Shown here in pieces: positions 54,001-64,000 of a stretch of 64,000 nt of DNA. The stretch lies in contig OX442315.1 of the NCBI GenBank assembly GCA_949358305.1, forward strand, positions 35,428,427 to 35,492,426. Reading direction: 5' to 3'. This DNA comes from Strigamia acuminata (Eukaryota > Arthropoda > Chilopoda > Geophilomorpha > Linotaeniidae). Below the pieces are notes generated by a model. It searched no databases and was not told the DNA's origin. It was given only the letters and a program-made list of their open reading frames with translations. The position numbers and the translations under genes are program-made. Position 1 is the stretch's first letter, and each line of letters begins with the position of its first letter.

Positions 54001-57000
54001 ATTTGTGAGGGTTCGTAGCCCTGTTGGAGGAGGTAGCGACATAAGGCGGCTAAGTATCGGGCTTCGAAGGGGTTCCGTCGGGTGGTTGAGTCGGTGACGG
54101 TTTCTTCTGGGTTTTCGTGGTTGAGGAAGAAGAGACTGGTGGTGATTCCTTTGACTCGTGGGTATAGTCGGACGGACGGGTGGTCTTCGAGGGTTTCGTA
54201 AATGTGGGGTTTGAGGATTTGGGAGATTTCGGGCCGCATCCGATGCTGGAGTTGGAGGGTTTCAAAACGGACTTTGTTGCGAATTAGACGTTCGAAAAGA
54301 GAAACGTCCATGTGGTAGTCTTGGGAGAGTCTGTAGACTGAGACGCTGGGTCGTAGTTGCTTATGGTCACCTGAAAAAAAATGAAAAAAATGAAAAATGA
54401 ATTGTGCTAGAATCGGTAAATTTTAAAAGTCTAAATTCCCATTACTAAAACCAAGACTAAAATTTCCACACACAAAAAATGATACAAAGTTTCCAAACGA
54501 AATTATTAAAACAAAACTTCCGACAAAAATTTATCAAAATCAAAATTTCCACAAAATTTTGTGACCGCCAGGCCACCTAGGTGACCTGCGGCACTGCCAC
54601 ACACCACCGTGCGGCCCCAAAGGTCAACCCCTACGTGGGTAATTGACCTAGCCCGGGGAGGAGGGAGTGGAGTGGTGTGGTGAGGAGGGAGTAGAGAGAG
54701 AGAGCCCGGACACCGACCAGGACGGTCGTGTGTGAGAGTAGTGTTGGACACGGCCTGAGAAGGACGTGTCTGCAGCGGCTCCCCGAGAGGAGAAGGTGTT
54801 CATCTGGGAGGGACAAGCTGTGTCCCGGTTTGACTCTGTACTCCTCACCATTCACCACGATGATACTCAGTACGGCGGCTCCCACCGTTGTACAGCCTCC
54901 ATGAGTGGACGCGTGGGTCGTAGGTAGGTACGACACGAATGTTAAGTCGAACCGACCACGCCACGCATTGGGTTCCCACCCAGTGTGTGGCGGGTCGGTT
55001 GCCGGTGCGGTGTGCCTTCGTGGCACCACTGCAGCGGGTGACGGGTTTCCCCATACCCCTAGACAACGCAATAAAGGCCAACCAACCAATATTGTGAGAA
55101 GTCTCCGTCATTTACGTGAAGTATGCGTCCCTACCAGGTGTTCTCAGTCCCCTGACTACACTGGGAGAGACCATAGCAGTCACAATTTATTTTAAAAAAC
55201 CAAATTTCCACAAAATTTGTTTAAAAAACCAAAATTTATACAAAAATAATGAACATCAAGATCAAAAATACTACTCGTAATAAAACACTAACAAGACCAA
55301 TAAGAAAATTTTCCCCAAACGAGACCAAACAAATTTTATCATAAAATACAAAAATTTCCCATAAAACAACCAAAAGTCTGCACAAAAAGAAAAAATACCT
55401 TATTACCCTGCCTATTGCCGCATATACGACCAGTGTAAGTGAGTATGAATTTTCTTTTCGAAATTGGAAGTGGCTACGTTCATGTCCGACGTGAATGTAT
55501 TATTTTCATGACGCGCTGTGATTGGCTGAGACCCATTGATGTCGATTCGTTTCCTCAACGTAAGTTTTCTCAAATTCGATGTTCTCGAGGTTTTAGCTTC
55601 TCTTTTTCTTACAAGGGGGGTTGTAAACCCCCCTTGACCCCCCCCAAACCTAACCTTATCCGTTTTTAGCAAAGTTGACGAAATGAGGATTTTCATCAAT
55701 GTATTTCAATGCATCTCTCAACCAATCACAGCACGTCATGAAAATAATATGTTCACGTCGGACATGAACGTAGCCACTTCGTTTTAAATTATGAATCAAA
55801 AATATGCTTAAAACGTATATTTAGATGTCCAGAATGTAGGAAAGTGGTCTAAATTTCTATAAATTTTCCCAAAAATATAGTATCAATCCTTAGAATATCA
55901 AGAAAACTTAAATTTCAGGCCCAAATTTTAACATAATTATTCATCTGGGTTATTTAAAAAAAAACAAAAAAAAAACTTTTTTCACTTATACCAGCATGTT
56001 TCGCTATATACCCACATGCCGGTGTAGACTTTTTGAAAAGGATGATAAACCCATGCCCAACAGCATGCCGCAATAAGCGGGGTAATACGGTATCCTACAT
56101 TTTTAAACCATCATTTAAAACTAACCAATCAGTATAAGATGCTTTGTGCTCTCAGACAATGTTGTTATAATATGCGCCTCAAGAACTTCAGCAGCTTCTT
56201 CAACAATTACTAAAAAATAAAAATAAAACCATCAAAAAACAAAAACAAAAAACAATTTCTAAATAACACCCCACCTATGCTCGGTTTAAGTTCCCTCAAC
56301 GTCTCCAAGTACTTCGCCGCCCCTGTCGTCGTCATCCCAATAATATCCTTATCCCGTAAAATACTCAACTCTTCCGCATTCATCACCTCCTTCAACCTCC
56401 TCGCTTCTCTCTCGTACTCCCTCTGCAACTTCAATATCCTCTCCTCGCAAGACACTTGAAACTGATGGATCCACCTCCTATACAACCTCCACCGGTCCCC
56501 CAATCCCAAATGCCACACATTCCCAATCCGAACCACTTCTTCATCACTCATCTCGCTACTCCCCAAAAGTTCCCGAGTTGCAATTTCCTTCCTCGCTCTC
56601 CCAAAATGCTGATACAAGACATACATCTCGGGGTTCAGTTGATCCACCACCATTTGTTCAACACCCGTATCGTCCTTGACCACTCGATAATACCCTTGGA
56701 GCATCAACAAATACCCAGGGTCCTCCAAAAGCTCCACTACCACGCTCCAATCCCTCGAATTCAACGAAGGAACCTTCAAAAGCTCAATTTCCTCCATCTC
56801 CTCCGCCTCCATCTGCCGGTGCCTATTCGCAGCCATCGTCTCGTCCTCCACGTCGATCAACCCGTCGTCACTGTCCATTTCCGCCTCGTTTTCGGCCAAC
56901 AGATTAAAGTCGGGCTGCGCAGGCGCCTCCATTCTCCTCCTCTTGCCCACCACTTCGAATTCCGCCTCGCTGTGCAGGAATTCGTCCAATTCGTAATCGT

Positions 57001-60000
57001 TCACGAAATCGTTGACGGCCAGTCCGAGCCAAGTGGCGAGAAACGACGACGGACACCAAGCCATGATCCTCGGGTCGAAATCGAACTCGTGGAACTCTCG
57101 AAACCCCTCGGTCAGCGACTCGACCAACCGACCGTCGTGCTGTCCGCCCATTATTGTCAGCGCGCTCTCGTGGAGGATCTGCGCGTTGAGCAGCAAACCC
57201 TTCTGTTTTTCCACCTCCATCTTCTGTCTGAGAACGCCCAGCTTCACGTTGATCTGTTCGACGTTCCGATGTATGAATCCCTCGCGCCTATGTTCGAAAA
57301 ACAACCGGTCTTTGATTAGTTTCAGATTGTGTCGACTGAGGCTCTCGTTTTTTGATCTTCCGCCGACCCGGATGAGGTTCTGCGTGAATCCGAGCATTCC
57401 CTCGAGAAATTGGTCCAACGCGTGATTGGTCAAGCAAACGACGAGGATCGGGTTCGATTCGCCGACCGGTCGCCACACGTGTTTGTTCGACAGCAACATT
57501 TTGACCATCTTGAGGCCCATGTACGTTTTGCCGGTGCCAGGGGGGCCCTGGATGACGGCGACGGCCGAACTGAGGGCCAGGTGCATCGCCCTGCGTTGGG
57601 ATTCGTCGAGGCCCATGGATTCGGCGGGCGGCCAAGTGCGAATGTCGACCACGCGGGCCCTGTGGAGTCGGGCACGGTCGAACGGTTCGTCGAGGAGGTC
57701 GTCTTCGGTTGGTTTTACGTCCAGGGCGTTGGTGAAGTCGAAGATGGTGTCTTGGTCGAGGTATTCGGGGGGTTCCAGGTGGCGTTGCACGCGGATTATG
57801 TATTCTTGTAGTGGGAGGTTGGTGCTGTCGTATGTTTGGAGGCCTTTTAGGACGTGTCGGAAGGCTTCGAAGTATGCTTGCGATTCGGCCATGACGTAGA
57901 CGGCTTTGAGCTCGATTTTGGTCAATTCTTTACGCGTCTGTGGGAATAAATGAAAAGGAATAAGTTTTGGTTTAATCTAAATGTTCCACAACTGGAAATA
58001 AATACGGACAAAATAACGAAAATGGCAGTTTTAAACTTTTGAAATGTAGATTAGTTTGATTTTGCAACCTGCCGGTGTAAGTGAAAAAGCGGGCTTTTTG
58101 TTTTTTTTTCCTTTAAAGAGCCCGGCTGAATAATTATGTTGGTTTTGGGCCTAAAATTTAAGATTTCCTTACTTTCAGCAGATTTTTACTAAAATCTGGG
58201 TACATTTATAGAAATTTAAGGCAATTTCTTACATTTTGAAGATCTAAAAAGAATTTTATGCTTGTTTTGGCTAAATTCTCATTGAGAAAAATTTGTGCTC
58301 ACTTACACCAGCATGCTGTTAAAAACAAGGTTTATCGGCATGCCGGTATAACTCGCACTACACCAACATGCGGCTTAATGTGAGGTAATACGGTATTGTT
58401 TTTGAACAATTTAGACATTTATTTTAGTCGATTTGTTCAATTTAGATATTGTATTTTGTCATTTTGGTTAATTTAGATATTTAATCAAGTCATTTTGGTC
58501 AATTTAGATATTTAATTAGGTCATTTAGGTTAACTTAGATATTTAATTTAGTCATTTTGGTTAATTTAGAAATTTAATTAAGTCATTTTGGTCAATTCAG
58601 ACCAGCGTTGTATCGGAAACTCGGGCTCTATAAGAGTATTCACTGTATTGACTGTATTATAGAATAATGCTAACAGAACACAATTTCCTAAAACACTTGC
58701 AGTTGTTTGCTAAATGCTACACTAGAAATATTTGTGTTTTGATGCGTTTTATTTAAAGATCGTATACAGTAGAACATCGATTATCCGAACTAATTGAGAA
58801 ACATAAATGTTCATAAAACCGATTTGTTCGCTTAATCGAACATTAGGTTTTTTTTTATGTATAAGAAAATCAAAAATCGCTAAAAAAAAAAACACTCAAA
58901 ACCGAACAAAAACTGACAAAAATTGATAAACAGGATAAAAAGATCTATAAAAAGCATAAAAAATTTGATTAAAAAACTGATAAACATCGATATAAAATCT
59001 ACCACCCCTCATGTTCCGATAATCAATGCTCTACTGTACTCAAATACACAAGAAAAGACATCACAAACCACTAAAATCCTTAAAAAAGGAATTTAAAAAT
59101 AAATCTAGTCAGCATTAGATAGAAAATGTAAAAAAAAAACAAATATAATACCTCGAATTCATCTTCAAACTTCACCGTAACAATCCCTTTTTTCAAATCC
59201 TCCGGTTTCCTATCCGCCACGCTAGCAAAAATGGCCGTCGCAAAGTTATCCGACGACAAACACAACAGCGAGCCAAAAATAAGCCTATTTGTTATTTCCC
59301 ACTTGATCTTTCCGAAATACTTCGTATCAAACCTCACCCGATAAAACATCCCATTCTTATGAAACTGCGGTTCCACGATCTCCACATGCTCATACAACCG
59401 TATATCCTTAATCTTCCTATTCTTCGCATCCCTACTCCTATCCCTATACAGAAAATCCGCGATGCCATCTCTCAACGGCGAGACGAAACACTCCTTCAAA
59501 AGCCTAAACTGCACATCCAAATAATGATCAACATCTTTATACGCTCCTTCCACGATATTCGGCCTCAAAAAAGGTTTCCCTTTGCTCGTGATCTCCTCGA
59601 TAGACGGAATAATATCCAGCTCCCGAAAGTCGTCCGGCGGCTCGTCCTGATAGTTGGCATAATCCAAGTTAACCTTCTTCTTGCGCATCGCCTCGTTCTT
59701 TTTCTGCTTCTGCAACTCCTCCATTTTACCCAACAAATCTTGAATTTTCTCCGCAACGCTCTTGTCGATGTTCCTCGTAAAACTCTTGATCGCTGCATCG
59801 CATTGGCGGACGTGGACCTCCAATTCCTCGCACGAAATGTCCGGCATTTTGTCGAAAAACGTGACAAAAATGTCGGCCAAATGTCCAAACATATCCAGAT
59901 TCGCCTCGATCTCTCGTCCGAAGATCACCTTCGACACATGAACGAAGAACTGCGACGCTAAAATCTCGGCCATTATGGAATTCTGATTATACTGATGAAG

Positions 60001-60624
60001 CGACGTCGAGAAAGCCTTGTTCAGCATCCTGAGAATGTCAATCAGCAGATTGACCCCTATACTGGGCCCATTTAGCAGTTCCTTGAAGCCGTTCGACTGG
60101 TCCACCAACGTTATGACGATTTCGCTCGCTTCTTTCGGCAGTAATTCCTGGACTCTTATGTAACTCAAGGGACGGATGTCTCTTCGGTCGCCTTCTTCGT
60201 TATATTTTGGTCCCGAGTGGTTGCCGCGGCCCCGGCCCCGCGATCCACGACCTCGGCCCCGATCCCTTTCCTCGTCTCCGTTGTGGTTGCCTCGACCTCG
60301 TCCTCGTGATCCACGGCGCCAGTCCCTTTCTTCGTCTCCGTTGTGGTTGCCTCGACCTCGACCACGTGATCCCCGGTAACTTTCCCCGTCTCGGTGGTCA
60401 TTGCTCGCTAGGCTGTGGTTGCTGCCGCTGAACAAGTTCTTTCGTAGCGATGGGTTTGTGGAGAATAAGCATTCGGAGCTTACGCTCGCGCTTCTTCCTC
60501 TGTAGTTCAAGTTGGCTCTGCCTCTATCGTGAGGTCTCCCTCGTCCCCTGTTCCGGGTTGCGTCTTGGGACTCCGCGAAGTGTTGTTTTCGGGAGAAATC
60601 TCTTCTGTCGCCTCTTCTGGACAT
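51087..60624 (-). CDS. ZNFX1-like: Z3: full-length ZNFX1-like helicase (2167 aa)
   Basis: Exons 60624-59152, 57937-56275, 56209-56126 and 54370-51087; GT-AG throughout, 6504 nt. Residues 1-150: Arg/Gly-rich, RNA-binding-like, with tandem RGSRGRGRGNHN units. About 155-330: helical domain. About 345-490: conserved N-terminal ZNFX1 region. Walker A GPPGTGKT at about 622; acidic insert before motif II; motif II VEEAAEVLE on the 84-nt exon; GDHKQLRPS, DNYQGEEND and NRINVALSRAKIG in the last exon. Then a long NFX1-type CGHxC zinc-finger array, an RZ-type finger (CPNGHPYAIGDCGG ... CPDC) and a tail VGGEDHTLATGN ... EMDGS typical of ZNFX1. In mammals ZNFX1 is a dsRNA sensor with MAVS; in nematodes it acts in small-RNA inheritance. 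Likely the parental gene of the array. The acceptor at 60631-60632 implies 5' UTR exons. Confidence 0.93.
54560..55184 (+). mobile_element. solo LTR (625 bp) in Z3 intron
   Basis: Begins TGTGACCGCC and ends GCAGTCACA, flanked by ATTT on both sides (54556-54559, 55185-55188). Much more GC-rich than the intron around it. AATAAA on the plus strand at about 55068 suggests plus orientation. It is unrelated in body to the two 1.59-kb LTRs. Left by recombination between the LTRs of a lost element. Confidence 0.82.
55398..56090. mobile_element. TIR element (693 bp, TA duplication) in Z3 intron
   Basis: Left end CCTTATTACCCTGCCTATTG and right end (reverse complement) CCGTATTACCCCGCTTATTG form about 28-bp TIRs with a few mismatches; TA flanks both (55396-55397, 56091-56092). 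It contains a second MITE at 55469-55778. A related right end lies at 58393. Confidence 0.8.
55469..55778. mobile_element. MITE family M1 copy (310 bp), nested
   Basis: TIRs of about 65 bp starting AGTGGCTACGTTCATGTCCG, continuing through TTATTTTCATGACG and CTGTGATTGG, with few mismatches. Inside the 693-bp element. Internal G/C tract AAGGGGGGTTGTAAACCCCC. Confidence 0.88.
58055..58393. mobile_element. one-ended relative of the 693-bp TIR element
   Basis: The right end (GGTAATACGG followed by TA) and internal motifs (TATACCAGCATG-type, CATGCCGGTATAA) match the element at 55398-56090, but no matching left TIR is seen. In Z3 intron 57938-59151. Confidence 0.55.
58395..58600. repeat. 31-bp AT-rich minisatellite in Z3 intron
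   Basis: About six units of GTCATTTTGGT.AATTTAGATATTTAATTA, slightly decayed. Its period equals that of the array at 48280-48615, and both contain TTTTGG-type cores. Confidence 0.85.
58767..59036. mobile_element. pogo/Tigger-type MITE (270 bp)
   Basis: TIRs of about 24 bp: CAGTAGAACATCGATTATCC at the left and, reverse complemented, CAGTAGAGCATTGATTATCG at the right; TA at 58765-58766 and 59037-59038. The sequence is of the kind known for pogo/Tigger elements. Confidence 0.88.
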
Positions 60625-60762
60625 GGCTGACTGTAATTAAGTAAATAGATGTTATTATTAATTAGTAGCTGCATTCGTTGAGACCTAAGCAACATTTTCA
60701 AACAACATTTTTACATTTGACAGGGAAAATTGTCTCGATCCGACTTAAATACTGGCAGTTTA

Positions 60763-61121
60763 AAGGCTCGTTTACATTGTTGCGAAATTTAGCACGCGAA
60801 ATAGTCGCGCTGAAAAATTCACATGAAAAAATTTGCTTCTCATGTTCTCAATGAAGCAAAGAGAAGAGACGAAGTGAAGTCTCGTTTCACTTGTCCAACG
60901 TGGTGCTGCCATTTTGAATCAATTGTGAAGTTGGTGACGACATACGCTATCTCGTCTGTCATTGGCCAACGCGTGCAAACTTTCCAAGCGAAGCGAAAAA
61001 GTTGACTTCAAGTCTACTCTGAAATTTCGCATGCGAAGGGTTGCCACACGAACTTTCATGCGCGAAATTGTCGCGTTCGCATCAATTTGAATGCAATTTC
61101 GCAACAATGAAAACGAGCCTT
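60763..61121. mobile_element. MITE (359 bp) upstream of Z3 coding start
   Basis: Inverted ends AAGGCTCGTTTACATTGTTG and AAGGCTCGTTTTCATTGTTG, continuing GCGAAATT; TA on both sides (60761-60762, 61122-61123). Internal GCGCGAAAT-type motifs. Lies in the presumed first intron of Z3. Confidence 0.85.
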
Positions 61122-61123
61122 TA

Positions 61124-61650
61124 GTCGCAGTGGTTATACACGTGTTTGACACGTCTGATTGGTTACTGCTAGGCGCAAAGCATTGTGGGTCACCACCTTG
61201 GCTAACAATTGTCCCAAACCTACCACTGTGCTTATGGTGAATGCCACAATAATAGTAGCAAAAACGATTGCAACAATATTTGATTTATCCCTTTTCCTCA
61301 ACCAATTTACATCAATTGGAAAAGAGAGGGCTTTGCATTCATAATAATTATTTTATTTTATTCTCGCTCTGTAATATGGCAAATAAGTCATTATTCCAAA
61401 CTAAATCCATAATTAAATGTTATTTCTTTTGGCTACTGGGCAGAATTGTATGTTGTGTGAATGTTCTGTACGTTCAAGATGCATTGCACACATATGGTCA
61501 GCACCATCTGGTGGTGTAATTGTTAAACCGCCTTCCACATGTTATTTTCCCCTACGCGGTGTCCTGGTAGGTTTATTGTGTTCGTGGTGGAATTATTTCA
61601 GTAGTCCTTTTAACCTTCAGAGGCTAAAATGTACCCGTTTTGGGATTCAC
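61124..61650. other. intron or intergenic DNA, no feature seen
   Basis: Mixed sequence with overlapping short frames only (up to about 84 codons) and no motif. Confidence 0.4.
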
Positions 61651-61952
61651 AGTGGCTACGTTCACGTCTGACGTAAACGTCTTATTTTCAAGGCGCGCTG
61701 TGATTGATTGAGAGCTATCGATGTCGGTTCGGTTGGTCAGCGTAAGTTTTCTCAAATCAATGTATTTCAAGGTGTTAGCTTCTTTTTTCCTAACAAGGGG
61801 GGGCTACGACCCCCCTTGACCTCACCTTATCTGTTTTTAGCAAATTAGACAGAACTGGGTTTTTCGTCAATGTATTTTAATGCATGTCTCAACCAATCAC
61901 AGCGTGCCATGAAAATAATACGACGTTCTGGTCGGACGTGAACGTAGCCACT
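61651..61952. mobile_element. MITE family M1, second copy (302 bp)
   Basis: Same family as 55469-55778: ends AGTGGCTACGTTCACGTCTG and AGTGGCTACGTTCACGTCCG (reverse complement), CGCGCTGTGATTG next to the TIRs, and a central AAGGGGGGGCTACGACCCCCC tract. More diverged internally. Confidence 0.88.
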
Positions 61953-62279
61953 GCGTTTGGGATAAGGCATTATGCATTCAGGGACAATTTTCAGGTTGAT
62001 TGGTTAAAGCGCCATTTAGTTTGTCGTTAGTTCACAACTAATTTTACGGAAGATTTTTAATTTTATATAATACGTAAACAACAGTAATAAAATTTGAACC
62101 ATCTGGTGGCGGTTTTAAACACCACTCGTAAAAGCCAAAAGCTGGTGACTGAAGCACTCTTTACTAATGCAGCAAAGCCAGCTTAAAAGTTATGCTGGAG
62201 CTTTAAGAGGCAGCAAATTTCAAATCAGAATAATTGATTAAATAAGTAACCAATGAATATAAATTTCACGTGAGTTAGT

Positions 62280-62534
62280 CTCGTTTAAACGCCCGGGTTC
62301 ATTCAGAAACCGGGCAGTCATCGGCGATTTTCGTAATTGGTGCCGGCCCCGATTAAACGCCGGGATTCCAAAAATCGCCAATTTTTTGCGAAAAGTGGTG
62401 ATTTTTGCGATGATTTTGTAATTTTTCGGTTATACACTGGGCCCGAATAAACGCTGGGCTTCAAATAAGGCGCCAGGAGGATTGGCTCAAAGAAATACTA
62501 AACGCTCGGGCGTTTAAACGAGGCGGTACAGTAT
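62280..62534. mobile_element. GTTTAAACGCC-type MITE
   Basis: Perfect 16-bp inverted arms CTCGTTTAAACGCCCG at 62280-62295 and 62507-62522, with further GATTAAACGCCGGG and AATAAACGCTGGG copies inside. The right end GAGGCGGTACAG/TA resembles that of the pogo-like element at 34004; the left end beyond the arm is lost. Confidence 0.75.
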
Positions 62535-63199
62535 TATCGTATAAACATAGTCAAAAAATTTTCAACAAAAAAATTAATAGGAAAAAAAATTTCGTATTCA
62601 AGAGGTAGTGTTTGTCCCTACGCGTGTTGCCTTTTGCCTGAGAGTTAAAAATGTTATGGGAAATACTAATAGAATATGGGTGGAATTGGAATATGTTTTA
62701 TTCTTTTATCATGCCAAATTCCGTGTCAAACATCGTATCAAGTTGAACTAATTGATCGGATCGGAGGATAAATGTCCCGATTGGTAATATAGCACAATAA
62801 AAATAACTATTTAGTCAACCGCACTTATCACGTTCAGATTTGATAATCGCATCGAGATCATTTGTCCAGCAGACAGTCAAAGTCTCTCAAAACTTTAATC
62901 TTTATATTTTTTTTTCATAAAATACGGACATGAATTCAAAATTCGACGATTCGGGCGAAATTTAAACAAATCCCTTAAGATCCTGGCATCCCGAATGCTA
63001 TTTAACTTTAATATTTTGTCACTAGGCGGCTACACCAACAACGGGCAGAATTTCTAAAAGCTTCCTCCGAAAATGATTATTCTTTTTTTATTACCAATAA
63101 AAGAAATTTTAAATTTTATTCCAAAAAAATAGAAACTATTTGATCACACAGGAAATACACAAATACAATAAAAAAAAAAAAAAAAATTTTGTTCCTTAC
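62535..63199. other. non-coding, no feature seen
   Basis: AT-rich, with a 22-base A run at 63169-63186. No ORF. Presumed Z3 intron. Confidence 0.4.
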
Positions 63200-63293
63200 C
63201 CAGGTTCAAGGTGAAATGGCTCGACTTTATTTAATCGTCGTCCGCGCCCGCACAAAAATGAGCTTTGCCACCAGATGAAATACAATGGCAAAC
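63200..63293 (-). other. probable 5' UTR exon of Z3
   Basis: On the minus strand a good acceptor (TTTTTAATTTGCAG) and donor (CTGG/GTAAGG) bound 94 nt. It has no ATG. The Z3 coding exon itself begins after an acceptor at 60631-60632, so an upstream exon is needed. A terminal coding exon of another gene is the alternative: one frame ends GGKAHFCAGADDD stop. Confidence 0.5.
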
Positions 63294-63613
63294 CTGCAAA
63301 TTAAAAAGAATCAGATGACATTCTCTTCTCTCTCCGATCAAATAACCATTTAGTCGCTCAATCCTGCCAAAACAATTAAAAATCCACTAAACCAAAACTG
63401 AAACTTTCAATATCGCGGAATTATTACAACCCGTTGCTATAGCAGCATCGGTAAATTTTAATATTTTTTTGGGTGATTATAACGATTCTTCTCTTTAAAT
63501 ATACCACTTTGCTATCGATTGCCGTTCCCTAAAGGATTTTAAATAAATCGGCACACAACGGACTAATAAATCAGCACTCCGAAATCAATTTAACTTATTA
63601 ATTCAACACTTAC

Positions 63614-63760
63614 TGTGAATTAACTAGGATTGTTCCACAAAATCGACTTCTGTGTTCACTAAATGTTGCGTTGTATCGGTTGAAGCAGTGAGAGAGCGAA
63701 CTCAAACAAATGCATCCAAATCGAAACTAATGATTCGACCGGCAACTTCGTTGTTAAGTG
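63614..63760 (-). other. possible first non-coding exon of Z3
   Basis: A donor TTCACA/GTAAGTG at 63613-63608 on the minus strand fits the acceptor at 63294-63295. The 5' limit is unknown; the stated end is a guess. Confidence 0.35.
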
Positions 63761-63785
63761 TAGCGATAGACCGATGCCAAATCAT

Positions 63786-63805
63786 TGCGCATGCGTGGTG
63801 AGTCA
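63786..63805. promoter_or_regulatory. NRF1-like and AP-1-like motifs, candidate promoter
   Basis: TGCGCATGCG (63786-63795) matches the NRF-1 core and TGAGTCA (63799-63805) the AP-1 site, just upstream of the presumed first exon. Sequence match only. Confidence 0.35.
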
Positions 63806-64000
63806 CGTTAAAAAAAATATGAGAAAAATAGTTTTAATAATCACCTAAATTGAAAATCAAATATTATATTCCACGTTTTTTTCTTCATTTAAGAATAATG
63901 AATTCTTTAAAAAATATTAGTCGAAAACATTGCAGTGCGTGTCGGTCTGTCCGTAATCGGAGGACAACAACTCGACGTCATAAATAATGGCGCGGGGATT
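63806..64000. other. window end, no feature seen
   Basis: AT-rich, then more GC-rich in the last 70 bases. No ORF supported. Confidence 0.35.

Noticed and set aside
54506-55195. Protein-coding genes in the GC-rich block of the Z3 intron
   Set aside because: The block has exact LTR termini and a target duplication; ORFs on both strands follow from high GC.
56456-57899. Plus-strand ORFs of 133-287 codons opposite Z3 exon 2
   Set aside because: Antisense shadows of the helicase exon; the minus frame holds all family motifs.

Overview
The window reads as nuclear DNA of an invertebrate animal, most likely arthropod-like. Its AT-rich DNA is split by short GT-AG introns (62, 130 and about 60-80 nt), coding exons encode ZNFX1-type helicases with a vertebrate-like domain plan, and there are many LTR and TIR transposons. 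No species can be named from the sequence. Positions 1358-1557 are exactly 200 Ns, so this is a scaffold with a gap of unknown true size.

Layout. 1-1357: short tandem and simple repeats on a contig end. 1558-9608: a minus-strand Ty3/gypsy-type element (gag, pol, tRNA-Gln primer site, 5' LTR) whose 3' end is lost in the gap. 9609-11109: exons of a leucine-rich-repeat-like gene. 11110-25168: a complete 14,059-bp minus-strand gypsy-type element with LTRs that look identical, gag, pol and an extra Cys-rich ORF between pol and the 3' LTR. 25169-25231: the severed last codons of that LRR gene; the GGTG target duplication proves the insertion. 25.6-36.1 kb: a graveyard of LRR-family copies, with a 1.5-kb TIR element, a ZNFX1 3' scrap, a 1.8-kb element with 8-bp target duplication that carries an MLH3-like gene fragment, and a pogo-like transposase fragment.

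36.7-60.6 kb: three tandem minus-strand ZNFX1-like genes, here Z1 (1274 aa), Z2 (1635 aa) and Z3 (2167 aa). Splice sites read from the sequence give exon sums divisible by three in all three. Z3 is the full-length member: RG-rich N terminus, SF1 helicase, NFX1-type zinc fingers, RZ-type zinc finger and C-terminal tail. Z2 has a Z1-like 5' half and a Z3-like 3' half and lies between two copies of the same intergenic DNA, the product expected from unequal crossing-over between Z1 and Z3. Z3 introns hold a solo LTR and several MITEs, one nested in another. Probable 5' UTR exons of Z3 lie near 63.2 and 63.6 kb.

How it fits together. ZNFX1 proteins are RNA helicases of antiviral and small-RNA silencing pathways, so the locus is an expanding helicase family beside an LRR family being broken up by active retroelements. 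Both gypsy elements share the same gag-pol -1 frameshift design (A AAA AAC at the gag stop, a 7-nt spacer, a G-rich hairpin). The most notable items are the hybrid Z2 gene, the accessory ORF of the second gypsy element, the shared frameshift cassette and the MLH3-carrying transposon.
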